Positions 38,237-50,995 of a stretch of 64,000 bases of DNA are shown piece after piece. A program made the position numbers and the translations under genes. Position 1 is the first letter of the stretch. Each line of letters begins with the position of its first letter. Source of the stretch: Amblyornis subalaris (Eukaryota; Chordata; Aves; Passeriformes; Ptilonorhynchidae); assembly GCA_018881555.1 (NCBI GenBank), contig JACAXG010000055.1:620001-684000 (forward strand), read 5' to 3'. The notes beneath the pieces are model-generated. The model did not search any database. It worked only from the letters and a program-made list of their open reading frames with translations, and was not told the origin of the DNA.

Positions 38237-38374
38237 TAATCTTAGTTGTAAGAGTTCACAAAGAAGTATTCCTTGGAGACTGTTTCCTGTTTGGGGNTTT
38301 TTNGNNNGGNTTTTTTTTTTAATGAGCCACTTATTGTGCTACTGTAGGCAGAATCACAGAGGNTCTCTAAAAAC

Positions 38375-38450
38375 ACATGGGATGAAATCTTGGCCCGGAT
38401 GAAGTCAATGGCCAAGCTGTCCTTGACATCAAATAAAGAAGGCAGGGTTT
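38375..38450. mobile_element. Relic of an old palindromic (MITE-like) amniote repeat
   Basis: The sequence GGGATGAAATCTTGGCCC, then GATGAAGTCAATGGCCAAGC, then TGTCCTTGACATCAAA resembles a palindromic repeat common in turtles and crocodilians (half-sites like GAAATCCTGGCCCC and AAGTCAATGGCAAAACTCCC). I think this is the Chompy-type family, from memory. The right arm is strongly decayed. Confidence 0.4.
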
Positions 38451-41184
38451 TCTCTGCAAAGCCCCATGCTTTNTTGAACATATACCCTTCCAATGAGAGA
38501 ATTGTATACAGCAGTTANATTAGTTGGGCGTACTGCGAATGTGCATTCTGACCTTCTTCTCTCTGGGGTCAAGAGAAGAGCCTTATACTGTTTCTTAAAG
38601 AAATACTTCTGAATTTTAAATGTGTTTGTTTTTACATGCGGAGCAGTTTGGATTAAGTGCTGTCTTCTTCCCACACACGTACAGATGCGTAGTTGTAGAA
38701 CTAGCAACGTGTTAAGGAAAGGCATCTTAATTTGGATAAGTAATCACATGGGGAAGAGTCATATGGGGAGTAGTGTTGCCTCCATTTCCATTCTCTGTTC
38801 ATCACTGCTGTCTCAGATCCACAGTATCTTTCTCCAGTAATTCCCATCAGTGGGTGACACAAGTCCATGCTGTGCACAGACTCATTCCTTGAAGGGTTGC
38901 AGGAACAGCCCACTTGATGTACTGCATAAACCAGGATCTTTATTCTTTACATAGAGTTAGAAACTTCCGCAGATGCCCTCAGCAGAATCTCAATGAACAG
39001 TTTGAAAACATGGATTTCAGAACTCAGGAGCATTGCAACGGATTTTGTCGTGGAGCTGCTGCCTGGCNCATCTCGTTTTCAAGGACAATGTTTTGGATGT
39101 ACTAAGTAACCGGGTGATCTGGCCAACGGAGCAATTTAATTTACTCTCACAAGTATTTAGTGGTATGACTATATGAAATATGAATAGCACAGACACTTTA
39201 NGTGGACATTTTCTAATGTGTCTTATCTGACTCTATAAATAGTCAAACTTTAAGCTTCAACCCATAATGCTTTAGCTCCTATGCAAAAAAAGCATTAGTA
39301 CGCATAAAATATGGAGGAACTTAAAACCAGTTTAATTTTCTCAGTTCAATTATTTGCTTAATAGTAAGCATATGCTAAAATGATTTGCTGACTATAGATG
39401 GATTTGGGCATATTTTCAAGTGCCTTCCTAGTCAGGAAGAGATTTGGATCCTCAGTAGGATAGATACAAGAGCAGCCAAATTTGGGCAGACTGCAGGTCT
39501 GTATCCTCCACATTCTGTTCCTGGTAGCTGTGACAGTGGTTTCCCAGTGAAGACTAAAAGGACAGGATGGTACTGTCCCAGCTCCCACATAAGCTTTGCA
39601 ATTAAAACCTGGCTTAACTCTTTTAGTGTCTTTAAAAGTCTTTGACAAGTCTTTTCACAGAGAAGCACAGGAATGTTGTGGTTTTCCAAAGTTTTTGCCT
39701 GCATGTGTAAATACCATGTCAGCTAGTTAAAATGTTAGTATTTTACTACAGACTTTTTCATACACATCTTCCTATGTATAGTTATGTGTTTTTAAAATTT
39801 CTTTTGTTATTTAAGGTCATAAATAATTCTCTCCTATGTTCATTAAAAGCCTCTGTGCAAACAGATAGTCTTTTCGTGTTGGTTTTTTTTTTACTCCTAG
39901 GTATCACTATATACTATCGTCCAAGATCGGAATGTTGGATAAAGTTATCTTCACAAGAAGAACAGTATTTTGCAACAGAAAGCTGCATGATCTTCCAGAA
40001 TAATTCACAAGGGTCTTGCAAAAACCAGACCCAAAATAACCTGAAAACCTGCATGGTTGTACTTTTCTCTGTGATATTTGTATAGATAGTATTTGAAAAT
40101 AAACTGTACTTCAGACCTACTCCTTTTTCCTAATTTGTGCTCCTTAGGATTTTACCAACTCCTGAAATTAAATTCCGAGTTCTTTTTTTACCATTACTTT
40201 ATGTCATTCTTATGCTTGTCCATCTTAATTTAAAGACCATTGAAGCTGACTTCTGACTCATGTAGCTTGTGATTTATTCTTCAGCTTCTCCAGAGAGCTT
40301 GTGATGTTTCATGTCAGGAACTCTGTGTTCACCGGCAGTAGAATTATATTCATCAGTCTTTTCCCTTCTCTGAGAATTATGAATGTTCCATTAAAGCATG
40401 GGGCCATGACTTTGTTAGTGCATCATTTCCTTGAAGAAATTAAATAATTGAGAGTGCTCTGCTTAGTTCTGTTTAATCACATGAGGTAAAGTTAATTTCA
40501 CACTAAGACTTGTCCATCTGTTGATATTGTTGACATCAAAGGAAAGTACTGGTGTGGGGGGGTAGAAGTGTGTCTGACTTCTTTTGTACATCCTNTAGCC
40601 TCACCTGCATTAATTCAGCATTTCATGAAAGATATGGATTCCGAGCTTTTGCTTTCAGGGTTCTTGATCTTCTTGCTCCTTATAGACGACAAGCTCCTTT
40701 CATGATTTGATAAATTATTCATCTACATATTTTGTATACAAGAAGTGGTGTATACATNGAAAAAGTACTCTTTCAGAAGGGATTTGTGGGAGGAGGTGGT
40801 CATAACTGTGATTTCGAAAGGGTGATGAAGAGGAAAGTTCTGCAGTAGTTGTAGCAGCAGATGTTTCTTGTTCTCTTCCTCATGGTGCTATAAACAAAAA
40901 AATAAAGGCAGATTTTTTTTACTGGGGAGCATCAAGGCAAAGGTCAAAGAACATAGTGATATTGCTTGACTGTGTTAGCATTCTGGAAGTAATTTTTTTT
41001 CGTACATACATAGGTGTTTATAAATATTTGAGTATACATATACATCTGTATAATTTGGGGGTTTTTGAGACTGGTAGGAATTTTTATNTGTAGGTTGAGA
41101 GTGTGTAAAAATTTCTACAGTACGGCTCCACAAATATTGCTACAGTACTACTCTAGAATGCTTTTCATGCAAGTTTTGGAGCTG

Positions 41185-41247
41185 TATATAGATATGTATA
41201 TAATATATATGCTGTATATGTATGCATGTATATATATATATATGTGA
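41185..41247. repeat. Imperfect (TA)n/(TATG)n microsatellite
   Basis: Alternating TATA and TATG units over about 60 bases, ending in a clean (TA) stretch of about seven units. Confidence 0.8.
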
Positions 41248-42356
41248 TATTTACAATGAACCTGTTTGCTCTGGTGGCCAAGCAATGTACAGAGTGGTAC
41301 AGGATTCTGCAGCAGGAAATAAAAATTGTCATAAATTTTAGAATAAGGTTGCCTAGATGCCTACCCAAGCAGGTTGCAGTCTAGAGCACAGAGTTGCAAG
41401 GTATTGATTTTAGTGGCAAGTGCCTGTCACTGGGTTTTGTTGCTGAATGTCATTGCAATGCTGGCCTTAACTGAGTTTTTTAAGACCACAGGGGTTGTGA
41501 TCCCAACAGTATCTCTTCAGCATACCTCATTGGTTACAAATCAGCTTCTTCTCAACCTCATAGAAATCTATCCAGTAAGAAAGAAGGTGTCATTGTTTTC
41601 TGGCCATTTGTGTAACTTTCTAACAGCAGGCTGAAACTACTCAATGGAAGGTAGCAGGCAGAAGCAAGAGGAAAGAAAGATACTAAAGGGCTTTAACAAA
41701 AATTATTTAGCATTCCTAAACTGGACAAAAATCCTTGTTGGTAATTGATAATCTCAAAAACAGTACTTGTGGTTTGAATGTTCTTTTAATGTTAACCTAA
41801 AACCTCTCATTTATTCAAACCTCCTATCCACAATTTGGAGTCTTCTGTAGAAGCTGAGCTGAAAGAAAGCAGTCGTTTGTGTGTATCTGCCATGTATTTA
41901 TGCTTTATATATTATTCCTGAACTCTTAGTCAGCACATGCAGATTGCTAGAATCCAGAAAGCTTAATCAAAAGATAGGTTGCTGTCAACAGAGCACTACC
42001 AGCTGTCTTCTCATTCATACATACATTATGATTAGTAATATATGAATAATGCTGTTTCGCTCTGCTTATCAGCTTCAGACGTTTCTTCTGGATGTCTTTG
42101 ATTATTTCCACAATGCATGAATATGAGANGAAGGAAAGTCAGACAAGCAACAAAATGGAGAAGGTGAAATTGTGTGAAAGTCTCAAGAAAAAAATTCAGA
42201 GATTATTGAAATACAGAATTACTAGATTTAAAAATCACATGTTCTGTCACATTCAAGAGAGATGTATAGCCCTGGGGAGATTCTCCAGTGCAGGGAAAAT
42301 CAGCACAGGGAACATGTGTTTCCTAGGTCTGTCTTAGTTTCTCAAAAGGTGTTGAA

Positions 42357-43070
42357 ATCGTAGAATCATTTAGGTTGGGAAAGACTTTTAAGATCATTTA
42401 CTCCAACCCTTAACCCAGCACTTCCAAGTCCACCATTAAACCATGTCCACTTCCAAGTCCACCATTAAACCATGTCCACAAGAGCCACATCTCCAGGGCT
42501 GGTGGCTCAACCACTTCCCTGGGCAGCTTGTTCCGATGCTTGACAACGCTTTCGGAGAAGAAATTTTTCCTAATATCCAATATAAACCTCCCCTGTGCAA
42601 CTTGAGGACATTTCTTCTTGTCCTATTACTTGTTACTTGGGAGAAGAGACCAACCCCTATCTTGCCCCATCCTCCTTTCGGGCAGTNGTAGAGAGTGATA
42701 AGGTCCGACCTGAGCCTCCTTTTCTCCAGGCTGAACACTCCCAGCTCCCTCAGCTGCTCCTCATCAGACTTGTGCTCCAGACCCTTCACCAGCTCCATTG
42801 CCCTTCTCTGGACACGCTCCAGCACTTCAATGTGTGTCTTGTATTGAGGGGCCCAAAACTGAACACAGGATCATGGATAATGATATGAAACAGGCCTGGC
42901 CCTAGTACTGAGCCCTCAGGAACCCCACTCGTGACTGCTCATCAGTGGGATGTAGCTGCATTCCTCCCCCACTCTCTGTGCCCTGCCATCCAGTCAGTTT
43001 TATGTGCAGTAAACAGTGCACCAGTCCAAGCTATGACCAGCCCGTTTCTCCAGAAGAATGCTGGTCTAAA
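42357..43070 (-). mobile_element. CR1 LINE 3' fragment with internal deletion and a 29-bp tandem duplication
   Basis: The minus strand carries ORF2 C-terminal landmarks ([46 protein letters not shown]) and the CR1 tail at 42357. At about 42860-42880 the sequence jumps from the FGPQYK-type coding segment directly to the reverse transcriptase GVPEGS-type region (near 42920), so roughly 300 bases of the element are missing. Homology fades near 43070. The element is antisense to MAGI2 within intron 1. Confidence 0.88.
42419..42480. repeat. 29-bp tandem duplication inside the 42.4-kb CR1
   Basis: The segment starting CACTTCCAAGTCCACCATTA occurs at 42419 and again at 42448 with no visible change across the 29-base unit. 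Because the two copies are identical while the surrounding CR1 is diverged, the duplication is younger than the insertion, or an assembly artefact. Confidence 0.85.
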
Positions 43071-45445
43071 GCTGTCCCTCTAAAATGCCCACAATTAACT
43101 AATTCTGGAGGAAAAAACCAGCATTTCTGCTTCTTCAGCTAAAAGCATGAGTTATTCTTAATGCATCTATGTTTCTGTCTCCAGTTCTCGTGAAAGTAGG
43201 GTGAAACAATGGTGCCGCCTGAGAAGTGGTGGAGAAACACATATTTGTGTAGGATGACTTTCATATGTGTGTGACATTCCTACAAAAAAGGCAATTTGCC
43301 AGGTAGTGTTTAATTATGGACAGAACTGCATCTGGGTCCCTTGCTGCTGAGGCAGCACCTTGGCCTCCCTGGCTCACTTTCTGCATCCTTCTTCNCTGGT
43401 ACTGAAACAGTTGTGGTGTCATGGACCTTCAGAGGTGGTGCAGGACCATAAGTCATTACTGCCCCTTTCTTTTCGGACCTCTGACCTTGGGAAGCAGGGA
43501 CAACAGTTCAGGTGTTCAACACCATGTGAAAATGGAATTAAAAACCGAAATGTGGGTGTGTTTTATGGTTTTCAGACAAGACATATTGGCTGTCTGCTAC
43601 CACATCCATAGATGAAGTAATGCCTCCTTACATGTCTCTATAACGTTTTTGTGACTCTTGAGCCATCCTTGGTTCAGATCAGTGTGCTTCATGGAGGTCC
43701 CCCATACACCTTTTCTCCTTTGCAAACTCTGGAGCCCTATCTGTTTCCAATGTCCTTCATTCTTGCCCACTCCACTTCTGTGCTACTGAAGCATCTTCCT
43801 GTGTCCCGGGAATTCATCTTGAACCTTTCAAGTAGCACTTCTTTCAGGTTTGGCATTAGCACCAACTAGTTTATTCTGCCAGTAAGATATTTCTCCCCTC
43901 TATACTCGAGTTTACTTCAGAAAGCATGCAAAAACTTGTTTTGACAGAGNATTCTGGCATTCTATGATTCCAGATCATGCCTGTTCTGATGGGAGAATGC
44001 CTGGTATAACAACCTCCNGTTGTCCCTGGTCTGGGAAGTACATGACACAGCCTTGACAACAAATGGTAGTCTCTATAGCCAGTGATGGTAGTCATTTCAT
44101 TGAATTATCCAGAATTAGGAAATTGTTCACAGAGTTCCCAGATCACCACACTGGGGACCAGGGTTTTCCTTTGGAAGTCCGTTCAGTCAGACACTAAGGA
44201 CAAAATTGGGATCACTCGCTCTCTGCAGAGTCATAGTGAGTTTGTTTGTTTTTAAAAGCTCAGAAGAAATATTGTGTCCTCAATATGCAGGAAAAAAAGG
44301 AAAAAAACCGCTAGAAATGGATTTCATCATTATGAGACGTGCTGCTAAATTCACTATACATAGCAGAACAACTGGACAATAATGGTAGAATATAATGAGC
44401 AAAATTTTCTACACTATCCTAGCAAGTACATTTTGGTAGCTGTGTTAATGTAACATTAGTATTCTAGAGTGGAAATCCTTCCTGCAAACAGGTACAAGTT
44501 ATCTTTTATTACTTATCTATTTAATGGTATCTTTGTATCTCGCATTGTCCCTGCATTTGTCAAAAAGAAATGTGCAATATGATTTGTTAAATTGGACATT
44601 TTAAGGTTCTTTTTGTAATATAAAATAAAAAAAAATCTTCCAGCTTTGTTTGCTTCATGCCAATCATGAATTAATCTGCATATTTCTGATAAAATATAGC
44701 AATTTTGTAAAGCAACACCTAATCTGTCCTACACAAGCTGAAAGCAAACAAAATTGAGGCATCAGTCTCATTCCAGGACATCCATTTCACATGTAAATTC
44801 TTTGAACACCTTTTTTTTTTTTGCTTAAACTTACACTGAAAAGTGAGGAATGGTCCTATTTGTGATCCATAGGAGTTANAGTGAATAGTTTCTATCGTGT
44901 TACATTCACACAGCTGGTCCTTTAACTGGTGAGAAATGGAATGGCTATGTTAGTTTCTGTTATTTCCTTACTAAGTCCTTCTTGGTACTAAATCTGCATT
45001 AATAAATATCATATAAGCCTCTCGCATGCTTCCAAAATGGTATGTTAGTATAAACTNTTAATCCCATTATATTTTTATTCTCTGTCCTTGTTTCTTTTAT
45101 AGGAACAGCATTTTATGTTTCAAAGTGTTGCGGAGTCCTATTGCAAGCTTAAAAAGATAGAAGAGTNGTAGGTGCTCCTATATCATGGAAGTGCAATTCT
45201 CATGGAGTGGGAAAGGCAGCAGCTGCTGAACTCTTGTATCAGACTGAGGGAGGAGGTGAACACTTCTTCAGATTAAACTATTGAGTGCTTTGGTTAGGTG
45301 AAGTGTAATTACCCCCAAGATTCCCTGCTCAGCCACTACACTACTAATTTGTAAAACTCTCCTTGAAGCTCAGGTCTACTGGAATGCCTACTCTGCACTT
45401 GATAATACTGGGTGGTATGCTCTGACCCCTCTTCATGCTATTTTT

Positions 45446-45509
45446 TATATATGTATATATACATACATATACATATANATATANANATATANATATATAT
45501 ATATATATA
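45446..45509. repeat. (TA)n microsatellite with several ambiguous bases
   Basis: TATA and CATA units over about 64 bases with four N positions, in MAGI2 intron 1. The Ns sit at the alternating position and suggest allelic variation or sequencing uncertainty. Confidence 0.85.
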
Positions 45510-47419
45510 GTTGTTATATAGTCACTGTTTTTACTGGTATTTCTGATTTGTCTTTTCATGTGGGTTTGTTATATTTGCGTGTTGTCCAATGCACTAAGTC
45601 TGAAAACTCCTGGTGAGAGAAACTGCCTTTTTGTTGTAGCAACTAGCATGACAATTTCAAGTTGGGAGTTGCTCGTTTCTATGGCAGTGTTAGGAAGTAT
45701 TCACTTTAAATTCAGAGTCTAACATAATGACTTCTTTGGAAATAGTTGTTGGAAATATTCTGTATCATTTTAACATAGGATCTGTAACTCAAATTGATCA
45801 TAATTCAGTCTTGGTGGTAGAAGCTGTAAAGTAGATAAAAGTTGAGCAATATTTTTAGATTTAAGAGAATATAGCTGTTATTATTAATGTGGAGCTTCTG
45901 TTACTGGTAGGACTAGTTGGTTGTCTCATGGTCTTTCTATTATAGCTACTTCTAGTGAAGCCTATTCAAAAAATCTTTCTTATACTGTGTACAGAGAATA
46001 AATTTCCTGAAGAACTTAGTTTTTAATTTTATCTGCTTGATTACATGTGGAAGAACATTTCTGCCCCATAAACTTCCAGAAGAATTACTGGAATTTCTGA
46101 TAAGCCAGTAAAAAGAGCTTTTTCAACACTCACTCTGTTTGGTCATTTTCCAGTAAAAATAGCATAAAAGATTTCAGGAAAAGAATGCATCAAGTACTGG
46201 AGGTTTTGTTACAAAAATAAAGTCAAATCAAGATGTTGGGTTTGCTTAATTAAAATTAAAAGTCAGTAATTGAAATATCAATTAAAAAGTCTTCTGGATT
46301 CCTATTTATGTTTAGTTTTTATGTTATGCCTGTGCTACTTATGTACTAAAATAGTCTTCAGAACAGATGAACCTGTAAAACTTAAAATGCCACTTTTAAA
46401 TATGTGTGAAATATTGTATGGGTTTGCGTACAGTTAATCTGACTTGCAGAAGTGTAACAGCTGCTTTGTCTTAATAGGGATTCCTGTCTGTGTCTGTGCT
46501 TTAAGGGTAGTGAAATTAATATTTCTGAGTGTTGAAGTAAGATAAGCTGAAGATTTTTCTTTCTTTTTTTTTGCATATCTGAGAAAGCACCTCCTGCATG
46601 TGACTGGAGCAGTACCAGTTGCTTCTAGAAAAGTATTAAATCCAATTGGGACCCAAATACTATTCTTTGGGGTCAATATTAAGAAGATTTCTGGTAAGTA
46701 GTGAGCAACTTTCTCACCAATTGCTGTAGGAACAGGTTGCAGTGAGCTGCAGAATTCCTCCCTCTATATCTGAACATTACTGGCCAGCAGTGAGGAGGAT
46801 GCTGCTGGGAAGGAGATTTGCAGCTGGGANATTTAAAACGGAAGTCTTCACTTGTATCCCTTTAGACACTAATATTACTCTGGTTATTAGACTATCTGAA
46901 TAGCTTCCAGATTCTAAAAATCATTACAAAAAGAGCTTATTTGGAGTGCCCCAACAGGGAGTTGTCCTTGATGTCCTCAGCTACCTCTGTGAATTTCAGT
47001 GTGAGGAGGGAAGCTGGGACTGAGTGAAACTTCCTTCCCTCTTTGGTCTGCTGACCTAGGCTATGAGATATAAAAACCCTTGGGAAATTGTTGAGTTTCA
47101 CAATCGTAATGATTATATTTTCNTCTTCTTATATTTTCATGCTGTCATTTTATGGTTTTGTTTGTTTTTCTTTTTTTCTTAATGTTATTTAAAGCCTCTC
47201 CACCTTTTTAGGAAGAAAGGGTCTTTCTAAGTATCTATGGCTTACCCATAGAACTGGTAATGTAATTGCTTAGTTTTTTGCTTTTGTTGTTTCAAAAATT
47301 AATCTCTTACAACATGAATGTAATTATTAGTCTATCAAGCCAACTGAAGTGAGATCCCATGGTGACAGGTACTACAAGCTGGCAGTGAAAAACAGTTGCT
47401 GCCCCAAAGGGTTTATAAA

Positions 47420-47520
47420 GGCTAATTAGACACAGAGGATAGGTNGGAAGAGACAGAACTGCATGGTGGTGAAATGACTTGCCAAAAATCTCAGATCAAT
47501 CAANAACAGAGTGAAGAACA
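47420..47520 (-). mobile_element. MIR relic, antisense, in MAGI2 intron 1
   Basis: Blocks GACACAGAGGATAGG, GGTGGTGAAATGACTTGCCA, then AACAGAGTGAAGAAC correspond to the reverse complement of the MIR core (GTGACTTGCCCAAGGTCACA in intact copies). Confidence 0.5.
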
Positions 47521-50500
47521 CTGCAATGTAATTTAAAAGTCTGTGCAAGCANTACTTCGTCCAAGTAAAGGCACATAAACGGCAAAGAAACCCTCTCCTG
47601 TTCAATGAGGGTTTCTATTGATTGCGCGAGTAAAACACTTTTGTAGGTATTNATTTTATATTCCATGACAAATCCCACATAAAGCACAAGCTTTGTTAAT
47701 AACAAAGAAGCACAAGTAGGCAAAGGTATTTACCAATGAGAGAGTGTGGTGGAGTGTTGTCTCCTAAAATAAAATGCATTTCAGAAATGTATTAGAAGTG
47801 TTGAAGTGTAGGAAACTAAAGTAATATCCATTTATATATTTTAATGAGATATTTATGTTCGTTTGCAGTGCTAATTGGACAAGTAGGTACATCAGTCACA
47901 CTGTATGAGACTTTTTTAAAAATTCTTTTGGCCTGTTAATGCCAATGCTTGGCAAGTAGCAAATTATAAGTAATTTGTGTGGGGTTCCTTTTGGGGTGTT
48001 TATTCCTCCACCTACCCCCTTTGTCTTTTTGTTTTAAGATCTTTTGGAAATATGAGAAGTCCTTAAAAATATTACCATAGGCAATGTTTGGTTTGCTGGG
48101 TGAAACATACAAAACACTAATTAAGAACCCAGTGGGAGGCTCTAACTTTTCACAGTGCTGGGGACTTCAGATTGGCTTTGCTGGATGGTGGCTCTTTTCA
48201 GAGCTGTGGTATGGCCACCTTTTACCCAAACTGGGTGGGCTTATCAGCAGAATCTTAGATTTAACCCAACTTGATATCCCACCAAATTACTGAGGAATGG
48301 TGGAGGAGGGAGCCTGTCCTGATGTTGAGAGGACACCTGGTAATCCCAGGCAGGGCTCCGTTGTTGCCGTGTCAGTTGTGGTTACACCGAAGCTTTGCTT
48401 GGTGGCTCTGTGTTTTTGTCCCTCTGTGGAGGGCTGTTGGTGCCTCTTTGTGCTTTCACCTCCTCTTTTGGTTTCTCATTTCTCACTGGAAACTCTTTGC
48501 TCCCACTCCCCTTGGAGAGGCTGCTNCAAAGGAATGTGTTGCCTGCTCTGCTGGAGTAGGTTTCACTATCTAGAAGGTCTCTCTGTTCTCTTCTTTCGGT
48601 GCCTGGGGCCAGTGTGGCGTTAAAGCAGCGATCAGTGAGAGGTCAGGGTAGGATTTTGCCTTGTACAAGCATCGTGACTTAGGTCTTGCTGAATCCACCC
48701 TTTGTTTTCAGGAGAAAGGAGTTGCATAACATTAAGATGACATCTAGCTGGGGTTCTTTAATCCCATTCTATGTAGCAGAGTACTTCTAGGTCCTTTAAA
48801 TAGAGTTGGCACAAGCCCGTGCAGCACGTTCCTTGGTTTTTTCTGTTGAAAGCACTCGTGTCCTTCTGACAACCNTGCAGTCCTGTTCAACGTACAGCGC
48901 CCTTCAGTATACGGATAGCCTGATAGGACTTGGGTCCTGAGGTCCATCATGAGCATGTGGTTGCCTTGTTTGCATTATTAATTGATCTGGGCTTTTTACA
49001 GGTGCAGTCGTTGGTAGGTCTGAGGACAAAGGAAACCCTTAAAAGCTGATGTCTCCAGCTGATGAACAAGGAGAGCTGGTTCACAGTGAATAGTGATAGT
49101 TCTCAACAATTTGGTGCAGAAAACGTGTAATGTTCTCTGTGGCCGGTGTCACCAAGGAATAGGTGAGATGAGCTAGACATTGGCTCAGGCACCAGATTTA
49201 ACAGTCCATGCTCCTGTAAAGAAAAGGTCCAAGCAGTACTTGATGGAATAGCACTGGCATCATTTCCCTCCCTGGACCATCACCAGGTGTCCTGAATTCA
49301 GCCAGTGATCAGGCTGTTCAGGCATGCCAGGTGTCCTCGCAGCAGAAGGTGAAAACACCTGTGTTTGAAGCGTGCTGGGTCATTCAGTACTGGTGAATAT
49401 TNATTTCTTTCTTATTTGTGTGTGTGTCTCCCACTGTCATCAGAAGGANGGGATAGCTGAAGCTGCATGTAGTGCTGGGCCCAACCACATTCCAGAAGAG
49501 ATGATTGAGTAATGTATAACTAACCTGGGTGATAGGGAACCTGAGCTTGCCCTCTGGGACTGTTGTGTAGGGCACCGTTAACCTGTCCCTGAAGACACAC
49601 TTGCAAGCAGGTGACCTGGATGGGCTCCTAATCTGACTCTCAGCCTGTCCTGTGGAGCACGTCTGTACAATAATATCCTTGGTGCAGGACTACACTTGGG
49701 TAGAAATTCCTGAGCTAGTACTTGAAAGATTTCCTTCTTTCTCCTCAATTTTATTTTTTAAAACCACAAAATGAAACTAAATGCCAATGCTGCTTTTTTT
49801 TTTTTCTTTTTAAGCAGAATCCTTGTTTTCTGACCAGGCTTTCTCATCTTAGTTTTATCTGTCTTAGCTTGAGAGCGACTGTTTCCTGCTGCTTTGCCTG
49901 GCCACGCGCTTTGCACAGTGAGAAGTGTCCTACCCACTCAGTCACCAACTAGTTGCAGCTTTCCAGTTCCTGCTTGGAGGCCTTTCTAGCGAGAGATGAC
50001 CTCATCACATCATGTTTATCGTCTGAGATCTGATGGATCACAGAACTAGTGTGGCATTGCTCTAAATCAGAAGTTTATGCGCATGTTTATTCATGTTTTT
50101 CCTGAAAACAGTATTATGTGTCACTGCTGAGAGGCAATTCCTGATCAAATCCAAGAGCAGCCAGGCTTCTGTGCATCTATTGCCTTTTCAATTTTTTTTC
50201 CCCCCTCTGGCTGGTAGTTACAGATAACTGCTGTCTCTTGAAAACATCCTCTAGTTAAGGAGGGTGAACCTGCAGTCGATGATTTACACAGGAGCTTTTC
50301 AGAAGGTCAGCAGAATAGAGCGGAAAAAGTCCCAAGCAAGATGTTTCAGCCAGATTGGCAAGTAAAGGATCCCTGTTTATGTTTTAGATTTCCTTGATAC
50401 GTATTTTTCTGTTACGAAGAGCATATCTGATGAACTTGCAGTAATTATTTTGTAAATCAAATTATTAAATACTATTATAATGTATAGATGACTTTACAAA

Positions 50501-50712
50501 CGTCAGATTTTTTTTCCTGACCCTTTTTTCCACTTTGTTACCCTAACCAGGACACTGCAAAGGCTATGTGCTCAGCCTTTGAATTGTATGTGAAGCATCT
50601 CTTCAATGGTAAATGGGACCTGTAGCAGAGAGGCTCCATCTTTAACACCTGAAAGTATTACACGTTTGGGGTTTTGTGTAAGAAACATGTCCCTGGAGAG
50701 GAATTTTTTTAT

Positions 50713-50995
50713 AAGAGCATGTAGTGATGGGACAAGGAATAANGGCTTCAAACTGAAAGAGGGCAGGTTTAGATTAGATACTAGGAAGAAATTATTTACT
50801 GTGACAGCNGTGAGTTGCTGGAACAGGTTGCCCAGAGAAGCGGTGGATGCTCCATCCCTGGAAGTGTTCAAGGCCAGGTTCGGTGGGACTCTGAGCAACC
50901 TGGTCTAGTGAAAGGTATCCCTGCCCATGGCAGGGGATTGGAACAAGATGATCGTTGAGGTCCCTTGCAACCCAAATTATTCTATGATTAACAAT
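50713..50995 (+). mobile_element. CR1 LINE 3' fragment, sense orientation in MAGI2 intron 1
   Basis: The plus strand encodes the CR1 ORF2 end: GFKLKEGRFRLDTRKKLF, then SCWNRLPREAVDAPSLEVFK (within 50606-50908). After the stop comes the typical 3' UTR with GATCGTTGAGGTCCCTTGCAACCC, and the end ATTCTATGATTA. This is the only CR1 copy in the window on the same strand as MAGI2. Homology begins near 50713; I do not recognise the sequence just before it. Confidence 0.9.

Larger units (their letters stand above)
35711..42356. other. MAGI2 intron 1 sequence without recognised genes
   Basis: Composition falls quickly from CpG-rich to AT-rich after about 35.75 kb. Apart from the old palindromic relic at 38.4 kb and the ATT and TA microsatellites, nothing is recognised. 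Confidence 0.65.
43071..50712. other. MAGI2 intron 1 sequence without recognised genes
   Basis: Contains the TA microsatellite at 45.4 kb and a MIR relic at 47.4 kb. A more GC-balanced stretch at 48.1-49.7 kb has open frames of up to about 108 codons, but no domain or element that I can name. Confidence 0.6.

Noticed and set aside
43940..43975. CR1-like ATTCTGGCATTCTATGATTC tail
   Set aside because: The sequence on the expected body side has no CR1 similarity, so the tail-like words are probably coincidental.
48080..49700. Possible LTR element or exon cluster in a GC-balanced stretch
   Set aside because: I found no TG...CA terminal repeats, primer-binding site, polypurine tract, or gag/pol-like sequence.
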